47,468 bases of DNA from Bacillota bacterium (GTDB lineage Bacteria > Bacillota > Clostridia > Lachnospirales > Lachnospiraceae). The position numbers and the translations under genes are program-made. The DNA lies in contig JAEZPG010000065.1 of NCBI GenBank assembly GCA_023413555.1, positions 1-47,468 of the forward strand. Reading direction: 5' to 3'. Shown piece by piece: positions 1 to 8,118 of the stretch; position 1 is the stretch's first letter; every line of letters starts with the position of its first letter. The notes under the pieces were generated by a model. It was not told where the DNA came from. It saw only the letters and a list, made by a program, of their open reading frames with translations, and did no database searches.

Positions 1-34
1 TGTAAAACCAAACTGAATGTAGGAGGGAACAGCG

Positions 35-118
35 ATGTATAATCTAAGTAACCAAAGCATTCAATCTTCGGAGGCCGCAGAAGGCAGTAATGTTGGAGAT
101 GAGCCAATCGACAGGTAA
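35..118 (+). CDS. tiny ORF, 27 residues, unknown function
   Basis: A short reading frame starts at ATG 35, eight bases after a near-perfect ribosome binding site (AGGAGGG at 21-27), and ends directly in front of a strong terminator hairpin. The product is polar and acidic, rich in Ser, Asn and Glu, with no Cys, no signal peptide and no membrane segment; it ends in DEPIDR. I do not recognise it. The good binding site and the terminator immediately after the stop suggest that it is translated, but it could equally be the tail of a longer transcript that begins left of the window. Confidence 0.45.
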   Translation: MYNLSNQSIQSSEAAEGSNVGDEPIDR

Positions 119-160
119 GGCCTAAAGGATCCTGAATCCTTTAGGCCAGTAGGGTTTTTA
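119..160 (+). terminator. rho-independent terminator after the 27-residue ORF
   Basis: GGCCTAAAGGAT (119-130) pairs perfectly with ATCCTTTAGGCC (136-147) around a 5-base loop, giving a 12-bp stem that starts one base after the stop codon. A weak T-rich run (GGGTTTTTA) follows about 5 bases later. Confidence 0.75.
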
Positions 161-166
161 CAACAA

Positions 167-220
167 GAAGGACCTGCTTATCTTTCATATGCTGTATGAG
201 AGTAAGCAGGTTCTTTCTCT
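167..220. other. long second hairpin, possible terminator or structured leader
   Basis: The segment 167-180 (GAAGGACCTGCTTA) pairs with 203-216 with two G-U pairs, and the bases between them (182-202) can pair again with each other with one mismatch, so the whole region folds into one long hairpin. The T-rich TTCTTTCTCT follows. It may be a second terminator, or part of the leader of the 61-residue gene at 342. Bases 221-341 are AT-rich and show nothing else that I can name. Confidence 0.45.
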
Positions 221-341
221 GTGTGATCAAAATAGTAATAATAAAGCACAAATTAGCAAATACTATTAATGGAGAACTTAAAAACGAGAAAAGCTTGGAT
301 TTAAATAACATTTATACTATATGGTGAAAGGATGTGTCATT

Positions 342-527
342 ATGGAACAAAAAAATTTAGAAAAAGAGAATATAAAACACATTAATAATGCCTCTAGAAA
401 TGGTGGCTCCAGCCAACAGGATAGCTATTCAAATCAACATGGTGCAGATCAATACGGTTCTGTAGAACCACTTCCAGAATCCTCAAGACCAAGGCGTGAC
501 GGCCCTGGAGGAGAAGACAACGAATAG
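342..527 (+). CDS. small polar protein, 61 residues, unknown function
   Basis: The frame is open from ATG 321, but ATG 342 is preferred because GAAAGGA lies 11 bases before it, whereas nothing resembling a binding site precedes 321. The product is very hydrophilic and apparently disordered: a charged N-terminus (EQKNLEKENIK), a Ser/Gln/Asn-rich middle and a C-terminal tail with SRPRRDGPGGEDNE. It has no Cys, no signal peptide and no membrane segment. It converges on the radical SAM gene at 602 and is closed by a bidirectional hairpin. It is tempting to view it as a peptide substrate, but it has no leader-core pattern or modifiable-residue cluster I know, so no function is assigned. Confidence 0.55.
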   Translation: MEQKNLEKENIKHINNASRNGGSSQQDSYSNQHGADQYGSVEPLPESSRPRRDGPGGEDNE

Positions 528-547
528 GGCTTTCTTTAGCAAAGGAA

Positions 548-590
548 CAGAATCAACACAAATCATCTTGTGTTGATTCTGCCCCTTACA
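548..590. terminator. bidirectional terminator between convergent genes
   Basis: CAGAATCAACACA (548-560) and TGTGTTGATTCTG (569-581) form a perfect 13-bp stem with an 8-base loop. It lies between the stop of the 61-residue gene and the stop of the radical SAM gene on the other strand, so it can serve both. Confidence 0.75.
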
Positions 591-601
591 TATAGTCATT
601 T

Positions 602-1438
602 CTATACATTACCAACATATACTCGGTTCAAGTGTTTCTTTGCTTCTTTCTGTAATTCATAAAGTAAATCTATGTCAGTCGGCTCTTTCTCTTTCATATG
701 CCTTCTAGGGAAGAACCTCGTTAGATGAAGTGGCATGTCCGGGTCTATCGTGGCTAACCAGGCAGCTAGTTCATTGATTTCCTCTTTTGTGTCATTTTCT
801 TCGGGGACAATCAGAGTTGTGATTTCTACATGTGCACTTTTTACCGCCAAGACAATAAAATCCTTTACATAATCTAAACTTCCACCTAATTTATCATAGT
901 ATTTCTTTGTAAATCCTTTCAAATCAATATTGTAAGCATCAATGTAAGGAAGTATCTCCTCAGCTGCCTCCTTAGAGATGGAACCATTAGTCACCACCAC
1001 ATTCTTCATACCATACTCATGAACCAACTTTGCAGTATCTCTCACAAATTCATAACCAATCAAAGGCTCATTATAGGTAAATGCAATACCGATATTACCT
1101 CTATTTCTAGCATTATAAGCTTCTTTCGCCAGCTCCTTTGGAGATACCCATAAAGTTTCTACTTCTTCCCTGCCAGCTATGGCAATAGCATCATTCTGAC
1201 AGAAGGGACAATTTAAGTTACAGCCAAAGCTACCTACAGATAAGATGAGACTTCCAGGGTAAAAGCAGGCCAATGGCTTCTTCTCAATGGGGTCTAGCCC
1301 AAGGCTTGTAATATAACCATAATTAAGGTCGATACTCTTCCCATTTTCATTCTTCCTAGCTCTACAACGTCCAATCTGTCCTTCTTTTAAATTACAGTGA
1401 TGCATACAAACCTGACATACTATCTGCTTATCTTCCAT
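602..1438 (-). CDS. amrS: AmmeMemoRadiSam system radical SAM enzyme
   Basis: A 278-residue radical SAM protein. The cluster motif C73-x3-C77-x2-C80 (GCNLNCPFC) is of the pyruvate formate-lyase activase type, and an extra N-terminal Cys set (C8, C11, C15, C25 in VCQVCMHHC and GRCRARK) is characteristic of the AmrS subfamily. Partner genes in this family are Memo-like and AMMECR1-like proteins, and exactly those domains are encoded by the gene 30 bases upstream in the same direction. Reaction and substrate of the system are not established; the cofactor would be a 4Fe-4S cluster with S-adenosylmethionine. The protein is cytoplasmic (no membrane segments) and appears complete, though somewhat short for the family. 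Family assignment is secure; role is unknown. Confidence 0.88.
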   Translation of the reverse strand: MEDKQIVCQVCMHHCNLKEGQIGRCRARKNENGKSIDLNYGYITSLGLDPIEKKPLACFYPGSLILSVGSFGCNLNCPFCQNDAIAIAGREEVETLWVSPKELAKEAYNARNRGNIGIAFTYNEPLIGYEFVRDTAKLVHEYGMKNVVVTNGSISKEAAEEILPYIDAYNIDLKGFTKKYYDKLGGSLDYVKDFIVLAVKSAHVEITTLIVPEENDTKEEINELAAWLATIDPDMPLHLTRFFPRRHMKEKEPTDIDLLYELQKEAKKHLNRVYVGNV

Positions 1439-1468
1439 TCTACACCACCTATTTCATTAAAATTACTC

Positions 1469-2863
1469 TCAATAATGTCGAACTACTTCAAATCGCTCTA
1501 GGCTTACTGCTTCCTTCTCCGATATCTGAGCCTTCTGCTTTGCAATTCTAATCTGCTCCTCTACCGTATCAATGCCTTCTAGATTCGGTAACAGTAAGCC
1601 TCTTTTGGAGCTCTTTGATACGATTACACCATATTTTTTTACATCCAACTCTTTTGGAGATGCTATGCTTTCAATCTCTCCTAGTACATCCACACTATAT
1701 TCCAGATATTCCATTTCCTCCTGTTCTACAGGGTCAAATCTAGGGTCTCTAGTTGCCGCACTTATAGCATTCTCTATTATTTCCTCAGCCAGTGTCTGTT
1801 TCGTTGGTACAATGGTTCCAATGCATCCACGAAGCACTCCCTCTTTCTTCAAAGAGACAAAGCACCCAGCTCTCCTACTTAGTAACTCTTGTGGTAGGTC
1901 GTTCGATACTGGAATTATTTGACCAGTTCGGATATAATCCTCCAAAGATTTTCTTGCAAGCTTAACGTAGATATCCTCTTTATTCTTCCTCTCAGCTAGT
2001 TTTCTTTTCTTTACTTCCATTACCCTGTCTAAAATACTTTTCTCCTCATTGTAACAGGTTGGATGAAAGGATACCACTCCGTAACCTACTCCAAATGGTC
2101 CTTCATAGGATAATTGCTTGGCCTGAACCTCTACACCATCCAATACACCTGCCATCATACAGAAGGAACGGTGTCCACACTCACCAGCTAGTTCACAGAA
2201 TTCCTCCTTCATAAGAAGTAAATTCATAAAATCACCACAAGATGCATACTCCATGATTTTCTTATCATACTCAGGGCCTTCCTTCTTATACCCATATGGC
2301 CCATCCTCCTTTAAGCGATGGGATAGATCACCACTGGCGATAAAAATAGTCTTTCTGTCTAACTCAGTAGCTACTCTTTGAATGACTTGCCCCATTCGAT
2401 AATGCTTTTCAAAAGATAACCCAGATAAGCCAATTCGGACAATCTTTCCCGGAAACTTTCCACCATAGGCCTCTTGGATAAAATACAGAGGAACCATGGT
2501 CCCATGATCAAGGTCCGAATCCCTTTCTCCTAAGTAGCCTGCAGGAATATCATTCTGCTCTGACAGGGTAGTTATTCGGTCGGCAAACTCCTGATCATAG
2601 CCTACTTGAAAAGACACCTGCGGTGCCCTAAAATTAGAGAAATCTCCCTTCGCCCATGAACCAGGGGATATATGAAAATAATCGGCGTACATGATACTAT
2701 GGGGTGAAACAATCACTATGGTATCCGGATTCTCCTGTCTAATCTCCTCTGCCACCAACTTGTAGCTATCGATGGTAGCTTGTATACCTTTTTCCTGCCC
2801 ATTTCCTATCTCGGGAATAATAAGGGGCGGATGAGGAACCATATAAGTTGCTAATAGTTTCAT
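1469..2863 (-). CDS. amrBA: AmmeMemoRadiSam fusion protein: Memo (AmrB) - AMMECR1 (AmrA)
   Basis: A 464-residue two-domain fusion. Residues about 1-265 form a Memo-like domain related to ring-opening dioxygenases, with metal-site style motifs HPPLIIPEIG, SPHSIMYADYFH, DLDHGTMVPL, SGDLSHR and CGHRSF. Residues about 290-464 form an AMMECR1 domain with its hallmark LRGCIGT near residue 346 and RDPRF about 35 residues later. These are separate proteins in many genomes; here they are one chain, which suggests a fixed 1:1 complex. The gene lies directly upstream of the radical SAM partner in the same operon. The start ATG is preceded by AAAGGAGG. Biochemical function of the system is not known; a protein or nucleic acid modification is only a guess. 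Confidence 0.88.
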   Translation of the reverse strand: MKLLATYMVPHPPLIIPEIGNGQEKGIQATIDSYKLVAEEIRQENPDTIVIVSPHSIMYADYFHISPGSWAKGDFSNFRAPQVSFQVGYDQEFADRITTLSEQNDIPAGYLGERDSDLDHGTMVPLYFIQEAYGGKFPGKIVRIGLSGLSFEKHYRMGQVIQRVATELDRKTIFIASGDLSHRLKEDGPYGYKKEGPEYDKKIMEYASCGDFMNLLLMKEEFCELAGECGHRSFCMMAGVLDGVEVQAKQLSYEGPFGVGYGVVSFHPTCYNEEKSILDRVMEVKKRKLAERKNKEDIYVKLARKSLEDYIRTGQIIPVSNDLPQELLSRRAGCFVSLKKEGVLRGCIGTIVPTKQTLAEEIIENAISAATRDPRFDPVEQEEMEYLEYSVDVLGEIESIASPKELDVKKYGVIVSKSSKRGLLLPNLEGIDTVEEQIRIAKQKAQISEKEAVSLERFEVVRHY

Positions 2864-2959
2864 TGAAAATAACCTCCTTTATCATGGAATATCCTTCTTA
2901 GTTACTCTTAATCTTATTTTTAAAAGCTCAGTGCATCCCAATATCTATGATTCGTCATA

Positions 2960-3937
2960 TTACACCGTTCCAAATACAGGCTCTATATAATCTTTAATCA
3001 GTTTGAGCCTATCCTTGGCATTTGGGAGGTAGCTACAGGCAATGGCGATGATCAGATGCTTCTTCTCGTTGACATAGATAATATTCCCTCCATCTCCCAT
3101 AGCTGCATAGACACCTTCCTTCCCATCAATAATCCACCATAGATACCCATAGGATAGTTTCCACTCCTTACATCTACTTTGCTCCCTTGTACTCTCTTCA
3201 ACCCACTCAGTAGGTATGATTTGTTTTCCGTTCCATATACCTTTATCTAAGTATAATTGGCCGATTTTAGCCATATCTGTTGGAGCTAGAGTAAGGCCCC
3301 AACCTGCCATATTTATTCCATCCGCATCTACTACCCAGCCACTGATCTCTCTATCCTTGAGGAAGGACAGATTCTCCGCTTTATCATGAAGTTTTACTTT
3401 CTCCCTCACCACTATTTCCAGTGGTGAGAATAGATTCTCAGTTGCAAAATCATGGATTGACTGTCCGATCGCCTTAGTAAGGATACCTGATAAGACATGA
3501 ATCCCAACGATAGGAGAATACCTGAATTCACCTATTTTCCCCTTTCCTCCTAGCAAATCAAGCGCAAACTCTACCAAATGTTCAGACTCAAAAGCTTTCA
3601 CATATGGCTCAGTCTTACACTTGTAAGGTGCTGTCATTGTTATCATATCCTTTATGGTAATTCTCTGAATGGAGGTTTCTACTTTAGGAATTTTATAATC
3701 TGGGAAATAGGTAAGGATTTTATCATCAATACTATTTATATACCCTTGATTTATGGCAATCCCAATTAAAGCAGACACAATACTTTTCGTCACGGATGTG
3801 ATATGAATGGTGTTACTTGCAGTATACCCATTATAGTAGTTCTCATATACAGTCTGGCCATTCTTACGAACCACGATTCCAGCCGTATTACCATAACTTC
3901 CAATTATCACTTTTTCCATCTGTGTTTTTAGGTTCAT
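2960..3937 (-). CDS. serine hydrolase, class C beta-lactamase / DD-peptidase family
   Basis: A 325-residue member of the beta-lactamase-related serine hydrolases. The nucleophile motif S48-V-T-K51 is present (HITSVTKS), and GDGGN near residue 285 stands where the K/H-T-G box of the family usually is. There is no signal peptide, so it probably acts in the cytoplasm as an esterase or peptidase rather than as a cell-wall enzyme or true beta-lactamase. Its start overlaps the stop of the UvrA-like gene by ATGA, with AGGGAGG 8 bases before it, so the two are translationally coupled. The context (regulator with a drug-binding domain, UvrA-like ATPase, hydrolase) suggests detoxification, which is inference. 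Confidence 0.82.
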   Translation of the reverse strand: MNLKTQMEKVIIGSYGNTAGIVVRKNGQTVYENYYNGYTASNTIHITSVTKSIVSALIGIAINQGYINSIDDKILTYFPDYKIPKVETSIQRITIKDMITMTAPYKCKTEPYVKAFESEHLVEFALDLLGGKGKIGEFRYSPIVGIHVLSGILTKAIGQSIHDFATENLFSPLEIVVREKVKLHDKAENLSFLKDREISGWVVDADGINMAGWGLTLAPTDMAKIGQLYLDKGIWNGKQIIPTEWVEESTREQSRCKEWKLSYGYLWWIIDGKEGVYAAMGDGGNIIYVNEKKHLIIAIACSYLPNAKDRLKLIKDYIEPVFGTV

Positions 3938-6222
3938 AACAGATACCTCCCTGTCTTGGAATTCGGATTGTCTCTAAGTTCCTTAGGTGTTCCTTTGGCA
4001 ATTACCTCACCGCCCTTATCTCCACCTTCCGGTCCGAGTTCTATGATATAGTCACAGTTTCTTAAGACCTCTACATTGTGTTCAATGACAATCACTGAAT
4101 TACCAGCAGCAATCAACTGTTCTAATAGCTTTAGTAGTAATGTAGTATCATACAGGCTAAGTCCGGTTGTGGGTTCATCTAACACATAGAGCATATTTTT
4201 CCCGTGAGGCTTACCAAGAGCTTTGGTAAGCTTCACCCTCTGGGCTTCTCCACCACTTAAAGAAGAGGTAGGCTGGCCAAGAGTCAAATACCCCATGCCC
4301 ATCTGTTCTAGAATATGGAGGGGCTTTGCAATACTACTCTGCTCTGCAAAAAAGGTGGCAGCTTCTGCAATGCTCATCTGTAATACCTCTACAATTGTCT
4401 TTCCTTTATAACGTACCATAAGACTCAGTTCCTGAAACCGTTTGCCGTGACAGGTCGGACACTGCTTATCCACGGTAAAATCAGCAGTCAGAAAGATTCT
4501 GTCATAGCCGCTACCTCCACAGTCTGGGCAGGCCCCTTTGGAATGAAAGGAAAAATATCCGGCATTCATCTCTCTTCTTCTTGCTTCCTCCTGCCCAGCA
4601 AATAATTCTCTGATTTTATCCCAGATTCCAATATAAGAGGCAGGAGTAGAGCCGGAACTTCTTCCGATAGGCTCTTGCGAGATCTTTACAAAACCATTAA
4701 TCCTCTCTGCTCCTTCTAACCCATTGGCGCGGTTATACTTTTTTGCACTGGCAAGTCTTTTTAGTAGTGTCTCTTCAATGAGGGAACTCTTTCCACTTCC
4801 GGACAATCCTGCAATTCCAACCATCCTATGAAGTGGAATCCTCACTGTAAGATCTTTTAAGCAATGGATTTTGGCATGCTCTAAGGTGATGTAGTCCTCC
4901 ATATCCATGTTATGTAATCTATGCTTACCTTGAAGTGTTCTATCTTTTTCAGATAGATAGTGACTAAGCAGTGTGCCGGAATTCTTATAGTCTTCATAAT
5001 TTCCTTCATATACTACCGTTCCTCCTTCTACACCTGCACCTGGTCCAATCTCTATGATATAATCGGCCTCTCCTATCATCTCTTTATCATGCTCTACCAC
5101 AATCACTGTATTACCCATATCCCTTAATTGCTTCATTGCTTTTATCATGTACTGTTTTTCCGAGGGGTGTAATCCTGCCATAGGCTCATCAAAGACATAG
5201 ATGAGAGAATCCAGTCCTGACTTTAGGTGGAGATGAAGAAAGATACGCTGAACCTCGCCTCCACTTAAAGAAGACATCTCACGGTAAGGAGTCAGATGTC
5301 CCAGGCGAAACTGAATCAGAGGAATTAACTCATTTTTCAGATTCTTTACTATATTTTTACCAAATTGAGATAATTCCTCCTTTGGTATCTCTTCTATAAA
5401 GAAAAGAAGACCTGCTAGTGTCATCCTTCCCAGCTCACCAATTCGCCTTCCATGAAGCAGAACTTCACTGGCCTCCTTGCTGACCCTTTCCCCATGACAA
5501 ACCGGGCAAGTAGTCTTTACATAGACTTCCTCTACATCCTCACCTTTCTCAAAGGCATTTCTAAGTATTCGTTCGATGCAGTAGCTCTGTTTCCCATTTT
5601 CATAAGTTCCGTACACCACTTCTTCTCGAACATCCTCTGGTAGACGAAAGAATGAAGTGTCAAAATAGTTCTCATATCTACGTCTAAGAATTCTTAAGAA
5701 CCCTGCCGTTACCTTCAGGCACTCAAAGACTTCCAATAAGGTTGTGGCTTCATCTGGAACAAGCTTATGTACATCGATATCGTAATAGGCGCCTCTCCCC
5801 TGGCAGTGAATACACATGCCATCGGCAGTGGTATAGAGAAAGGAACCTGGAGAAAGATGCTCCCTATCCTCATCTGATACTACTCCATCACTGGCATAAA
5901 GTAACGCCAACTGGTTTAAAATTGCAAGCTTAGAGCCCACAGTGGATCGTGGGTTACTTTGTCTGATAGTATTCTGAGAGACTGCCACTGTTGGACCTAG
6001 TCCTTCTATCCGGTCAAAACGGTCCTCGTTATCCAATCCTGTCAGTATACCAATGGAACGCAGATATTGATTCTTTCCTTCTTCAAATAGAAGATCAAAG
6101 GCCAAACTGGATTTACCTGAACCACTAATTCCGGTTATAGCAACCAGTTTATGCTTTGGTATGGTTAAGTTAATATGTTTTAGATTATGAATTCGTGCTC
6201 CTTGAATCTTGATTTCTTCCAT
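3934..6222 (-). CDS. short UvrA-like ABC ATPase (UvrA2/DrrC class)
   Basis: A 762-residue protein with the duplicated UvrA architecture: Walker A boxes GISGSGKSS (31-39) and GLSGSGKSS in the second half, two SLSGGE signature motifs, and two zinc-binding CxxC pairs (CIHCQGRG...CPVCHGER and CPDCGGSG...CPTCHGKR). True UvrA proteins are about 940 residues; this one is shorter, as in the UvrA2/DrrC class, which commonly lacks the UvrB-binding region and is linked to tolerance of DNA-binding drugs. It is therefore unlikely to be the housekeeping uvrA. It sits between an AraC/GyrI regulator (49 bases upstream) and a serine hydrolase (4-base overlap), giving a three-gene operon. Start has GAGGTGA before it. 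Confidence 0.87.
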   Translation of the reverse strand: MEEIKIQGARIHNLKHINLTIPKHKLVAITGISGSGKSSLAFDLLFEEGKNQYLRSIGILTGLDNEDRFDRIEGLGPTVAVSQNTIRQSNPRSTVGSKLAILNQLALLYASDGVVSDEDREHLSPGSFLYTTADGMCIHCQGRGAYYDIDVHKLVPDEATTLLEVFECLKVTAGFLRILRRRYENYFDTSFFRLPEDVREEVVYGTYENGKQSYCIERILRNAFEKGEDVEEVYVKTTCPVCHGERVSKEASEVLLHGRRIGELGRMTLAGLLFFIEEIPKEELSQFGKNIVKNLKNELIPLIQFRLGHLTPYREMSSLSGGEVQRIFLHLHLKSGLDSLIYVFDEPMAGLHPSEKQYMIKAMKQLRDMGNTVIVVEHDKEMIGEADYIIEIGPGAGVEGGTVVYEGNYEDYKNSGTLLSHYLSEKDRTLQGKHRLHNMDMEDYITLEHAKIHCLKDLTVRIPLHRMVGIAGLSGSGKSSLIEETLLKRLASAKKYNRANGLEGAERINGFVKISQEPIGRSSGSTPASYIGIWDKIRELFAGQEEARRREMNAGYFSFHSKGACPDCGGSGYDRIFLTADFTVDKQCPTCHGKRFQELSLMVRYKGKTIVEVLQMSIAEAATFFAEQSSIAKPLHILEQMGMGYLTLGQPTSSLSGGEAQRVKLTKALGKPHGKNMLYVLDEPTTGLSLYDTTLLLKLLEQLIAAGNSVIVIEHNVEVLRNCDYIIELGPEGGDKGGEVIAKGTPKELRDNPNSKTGRYLL

Positions 6223-6271
6223 ATGCTCACCTCTGATTTGTAATCGTCCACAATTGGACTACTACAGCATG

Positions 6272-7201
6272 CTAGAACGATATGGGCTCAATAGGAACAT
6301 AGATATCCACCGCATCAATATAGTCTTCGCCATCTTTGGGGCTGTTATGATACACTTCAAAGGGATAGGAATTTCTTGGCATGTAGCCACTACAGGTAAG
6401 CCACTCCTGATACATATAGTTCCAGGCATCACTGTACTGTTCCTTTTGAATACGAAAATTACCTACGGCGTACAAGCCACCTTCTAATTCCAATTTTCCC
6501 AAGACACCATCCTCCTGAATCTTTAGATGCGCTGGAACAGACAAACACAAACTGGTGCGAAACTGGCTCTCCTCCCCAAATTCTGGGTTGTCATGATAGA
6601 TTGCTAATACCCAGTTCTGTCCGTCCACAAGAAGCTTCTGGCTCATAGCGTGGGCAAATAGTGTCTCTACCAACTTTCCAAACTCTTTTTCTAATGTCTC
6701 ATAGGTACCGGTATGCCTGACATAAGCCACTTGTATTGTCTTTTGTTCTGTAATGGTAATCTGACCCGTCACGGGAAACCGATTGCCCATTCGTTCTTTC
6801 TTTGCTGTTCTCTTATTGTATTCAGATAATAAAAAAGAATCTTTGCAATTCTTGCTATATTCCTTCCGATACTCCCGTGGAGTGATACCATAATAATTCT
6901 TAAAAGCTCTGGAAAATCCTGCAGAATCCGTAAATCCAAGCTCATAGGTAATGTCCGTCATATTCTTATCTCTCCGATGTGCCAACAAAAAAAGGGCATT
7001 CTCCATCCGAATTCGGTTTACATAATGGGCCAAAGGCTCATGTAAAATACTCTGAAAGATACGGCTAAAATGATATTTGGAAAATCCTGCAACATTCGAA
7101 AGTTCCTCAATAGTCAAGGGTTGTCCAAGATGCTTCTCAATATAATCCTGTACTTTATGTATTCTTTGTATATACTCTTCCCTATCTTCCTGATTTGACA
7201 T
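6272..7201 (-). CDS. AraC-family regulator with GyrI-like ligand domain
   Basis: About 309 residues from ATG 7201. The frame stays open to 7276, but AGGAGG stands 6-7 bases before 7201 (3-4 before the adjacent ATG at 7204), and the encoded text upstream is not protein-like. Residues about 10-115 form the double helix-turn-helix of AraC/XylS proteins (IEELSNVAGFSKYHFSRIF and ITYELGFTDSAGFSRAFKNY). Residues about 150-305 are a GyrI-like effector-binding domain (QVAYVRHTGTY...), the type that binds amphipathic drugs in BmrR and Rob. It lies at the head of the operon with the UvrA-like ATPase and serine hydrolase, and divergent from the secreted-protein gene at 7306. It is likely a drug-responsive activator of its own operon. 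Confidence 0.87.
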   Translation of the reverse strand: MSNQEDREEYIQRIHKVQDYIEKHLGQPLTIEELSNVAGFSKYHFSRIFQSILHEPLAHYVNRIRMENALFLLAHRRDKNMTDITYELGFTDSAGFSRAFKNYYGITPREYRKEYSKNCKDSFLLSEYNKRTAKKERMGNRFPVTGQITITEQKTIQVAYVRHTGTYETLEKEFGKLVETLFAHAMSQKLLVDGQNWVLAIYHDNPEFGEESQFRTSLCLSVPAHLKIQEDGVLGKLELEGGLYAVGNFRIQKEQYSDAWNYMYQEWLTCSGYMPRNSYPFEVYHNSPKDGEDYIDAVDIYVPIEPISF

Positions 7202-7305
7202 CATTTTCCTCCTGTTACAGATAGTCTTATCATAATTATAAAATAATATTATTTTTTGCGATTGTACATAATACAAGTATACAACATTATAAAGGAGTAT
7301 ACATT

Positions 7306-7944
7306 ATGAAAAAGACATTAAAAAAACTGGTTCTCACTCTCTTACTTGTATCTCTTATACTTCCCGGACTTTCCGTAAGAGCAGCTCATGGAGATAAAAC
7401 TCACCACAAACCTACAGGTAACATTTTTAAAGAACAGGAAAGATTATGGGTTGACCATGTTTCTTGGACCAGAAGCTATATCATCAGTGCCATTGCTGGA
7501 TTGAAAGATCAAGACGATGTCTTGCAGCGACTACTTAAAAATCAGGAAGATATCGGTAATTCTATCAAACCTTTTTATGGTGAAGAAGCCGGTAAAAAGT
7601 TGACTAACCTTCTAAAGGAACACATTAGTTTAGCTGGAAAGGTTCTTAAGGCTGCTAAAGCCAATGACAAACAGGAATTGGATAAATACAATAAGCTCTG
7701 GTATGAAAATGCTGATAAGATCGCTGAATTCCTAAGTGCGACAAATCCTAATTACTCACAAAAAAAATTAAAGAATATGCTATACACACATTTAAAACTC
7801 CTTACAGATCAAGTCGTAGCACGATTAGGGAACGATTGGAAAGCTGATATTAATGCCTTTGACAAAGGAGAGACCAATATGATCCATTTTGCAGACATTC
7901 TTGCAGCTGGTATTATGAAACAATTGCATGACAAATGCAGATAA
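7306..7944 (+). CDS. secreted helical protein, unknown function
   Basis: A 212-residue protein with a clear signal peptide: KKTLKK, then a hydrophobic stretch to about residue 22, and a likely cleavage after RAA near residue 27. The mature part is predicted all-helical and His/Lys-rich near its start (HGDKTHHKPTG), with WVDHVSWTRSYIISAIAGL, a repeated hydrophobic heptad-like pattern and no Cys except one near the end. It resembles short secreted proteins found in Bacillus and Clostridium that are often misnamed in databases; I know no established function. The ATG follows AAAGGAG by 8 bases. A 51-residue gene follows after 14 bases, so they are probably co-transcribed. The divergent neighbour is the AraC/GyrI regulator. 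Confidence 0.75.
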   Translation: MKKTLKKLVLTLLLVSLILPGLSVRAAHGDKTHHKPTGNIFKEQERLWVDHVSWTRSYIISAIAGLKDQDDVLQRLLKNQEDIGNSIKPFYGEEAGKKLTNLLKEHISLAGKVLKAAKANDKQELDKYNKLWYENADKIAEFLSATNPNYSQKKLKNMLYTHLKLLTDQVVARLGNDWKADINAFDKGETNMIHFADILAAGIMKQLHDKCR

Positions 7945-7958
7945 TTGGAGGATACACA

Positions 7959-8114
7959 ATGGCTTCTTATGTTTCCCCTACTCTTCAACCTAAATTTGAA
8001 ACTCTGTCCATTGATTTAAAGAATAAGATTCTCGAACACGATGTTCAACTGAATACCATTTATGACTTAATCCATGTGTTGGAACAGATTGTGGAAGAGG
8101 AGGCCAAGCAGTAA
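7959..8114 (+). CDS. 51-residue protein co-transcribed with the secreted protein
   Basis: ATG 7959 follows GGAGGA (7947-7952) by 6 bases and the frame runs to TAA 8112-8114. The product begins MASYVSPTLQPKFETLS and continues as an amphipathic helix ending EQIVEEEAKQ; it has no signal peptide or Cys. The short spacing after the secreted protein gene indicates an operon and possibly a joint function, which I cannot name. It ends four bases before the convergent polyferredoxin gene. Confidence 0.65.
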   Translation: MASYVSPTLQPKFETLSIDLKNKILEHDVQLNTIYDLIHVLEQIVEEEAKQ

Positions 8115-8118
8115 TAAA

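Noticed and set aside
321..1438. RiPP cluster made of the 61-residue protein and the radical SAM enzyme
   Set aside because: The radical SAM enzyme belongs to the AmrS family with its proper partner next to it, the small protein is on the opposite strand and has no leader or core pattern.
1572..1922. 116-codon plus-strand frame opposite the Memo-AMMECR1 gene
   Set aside because: Shadow of a well-supported gene on the other strand.
3934..6222. Housekeeping uvrA
   Set aside because: The protein is about 180 residues too short and lies with a drug-type regulator and a hydrolase instead of uvrB.
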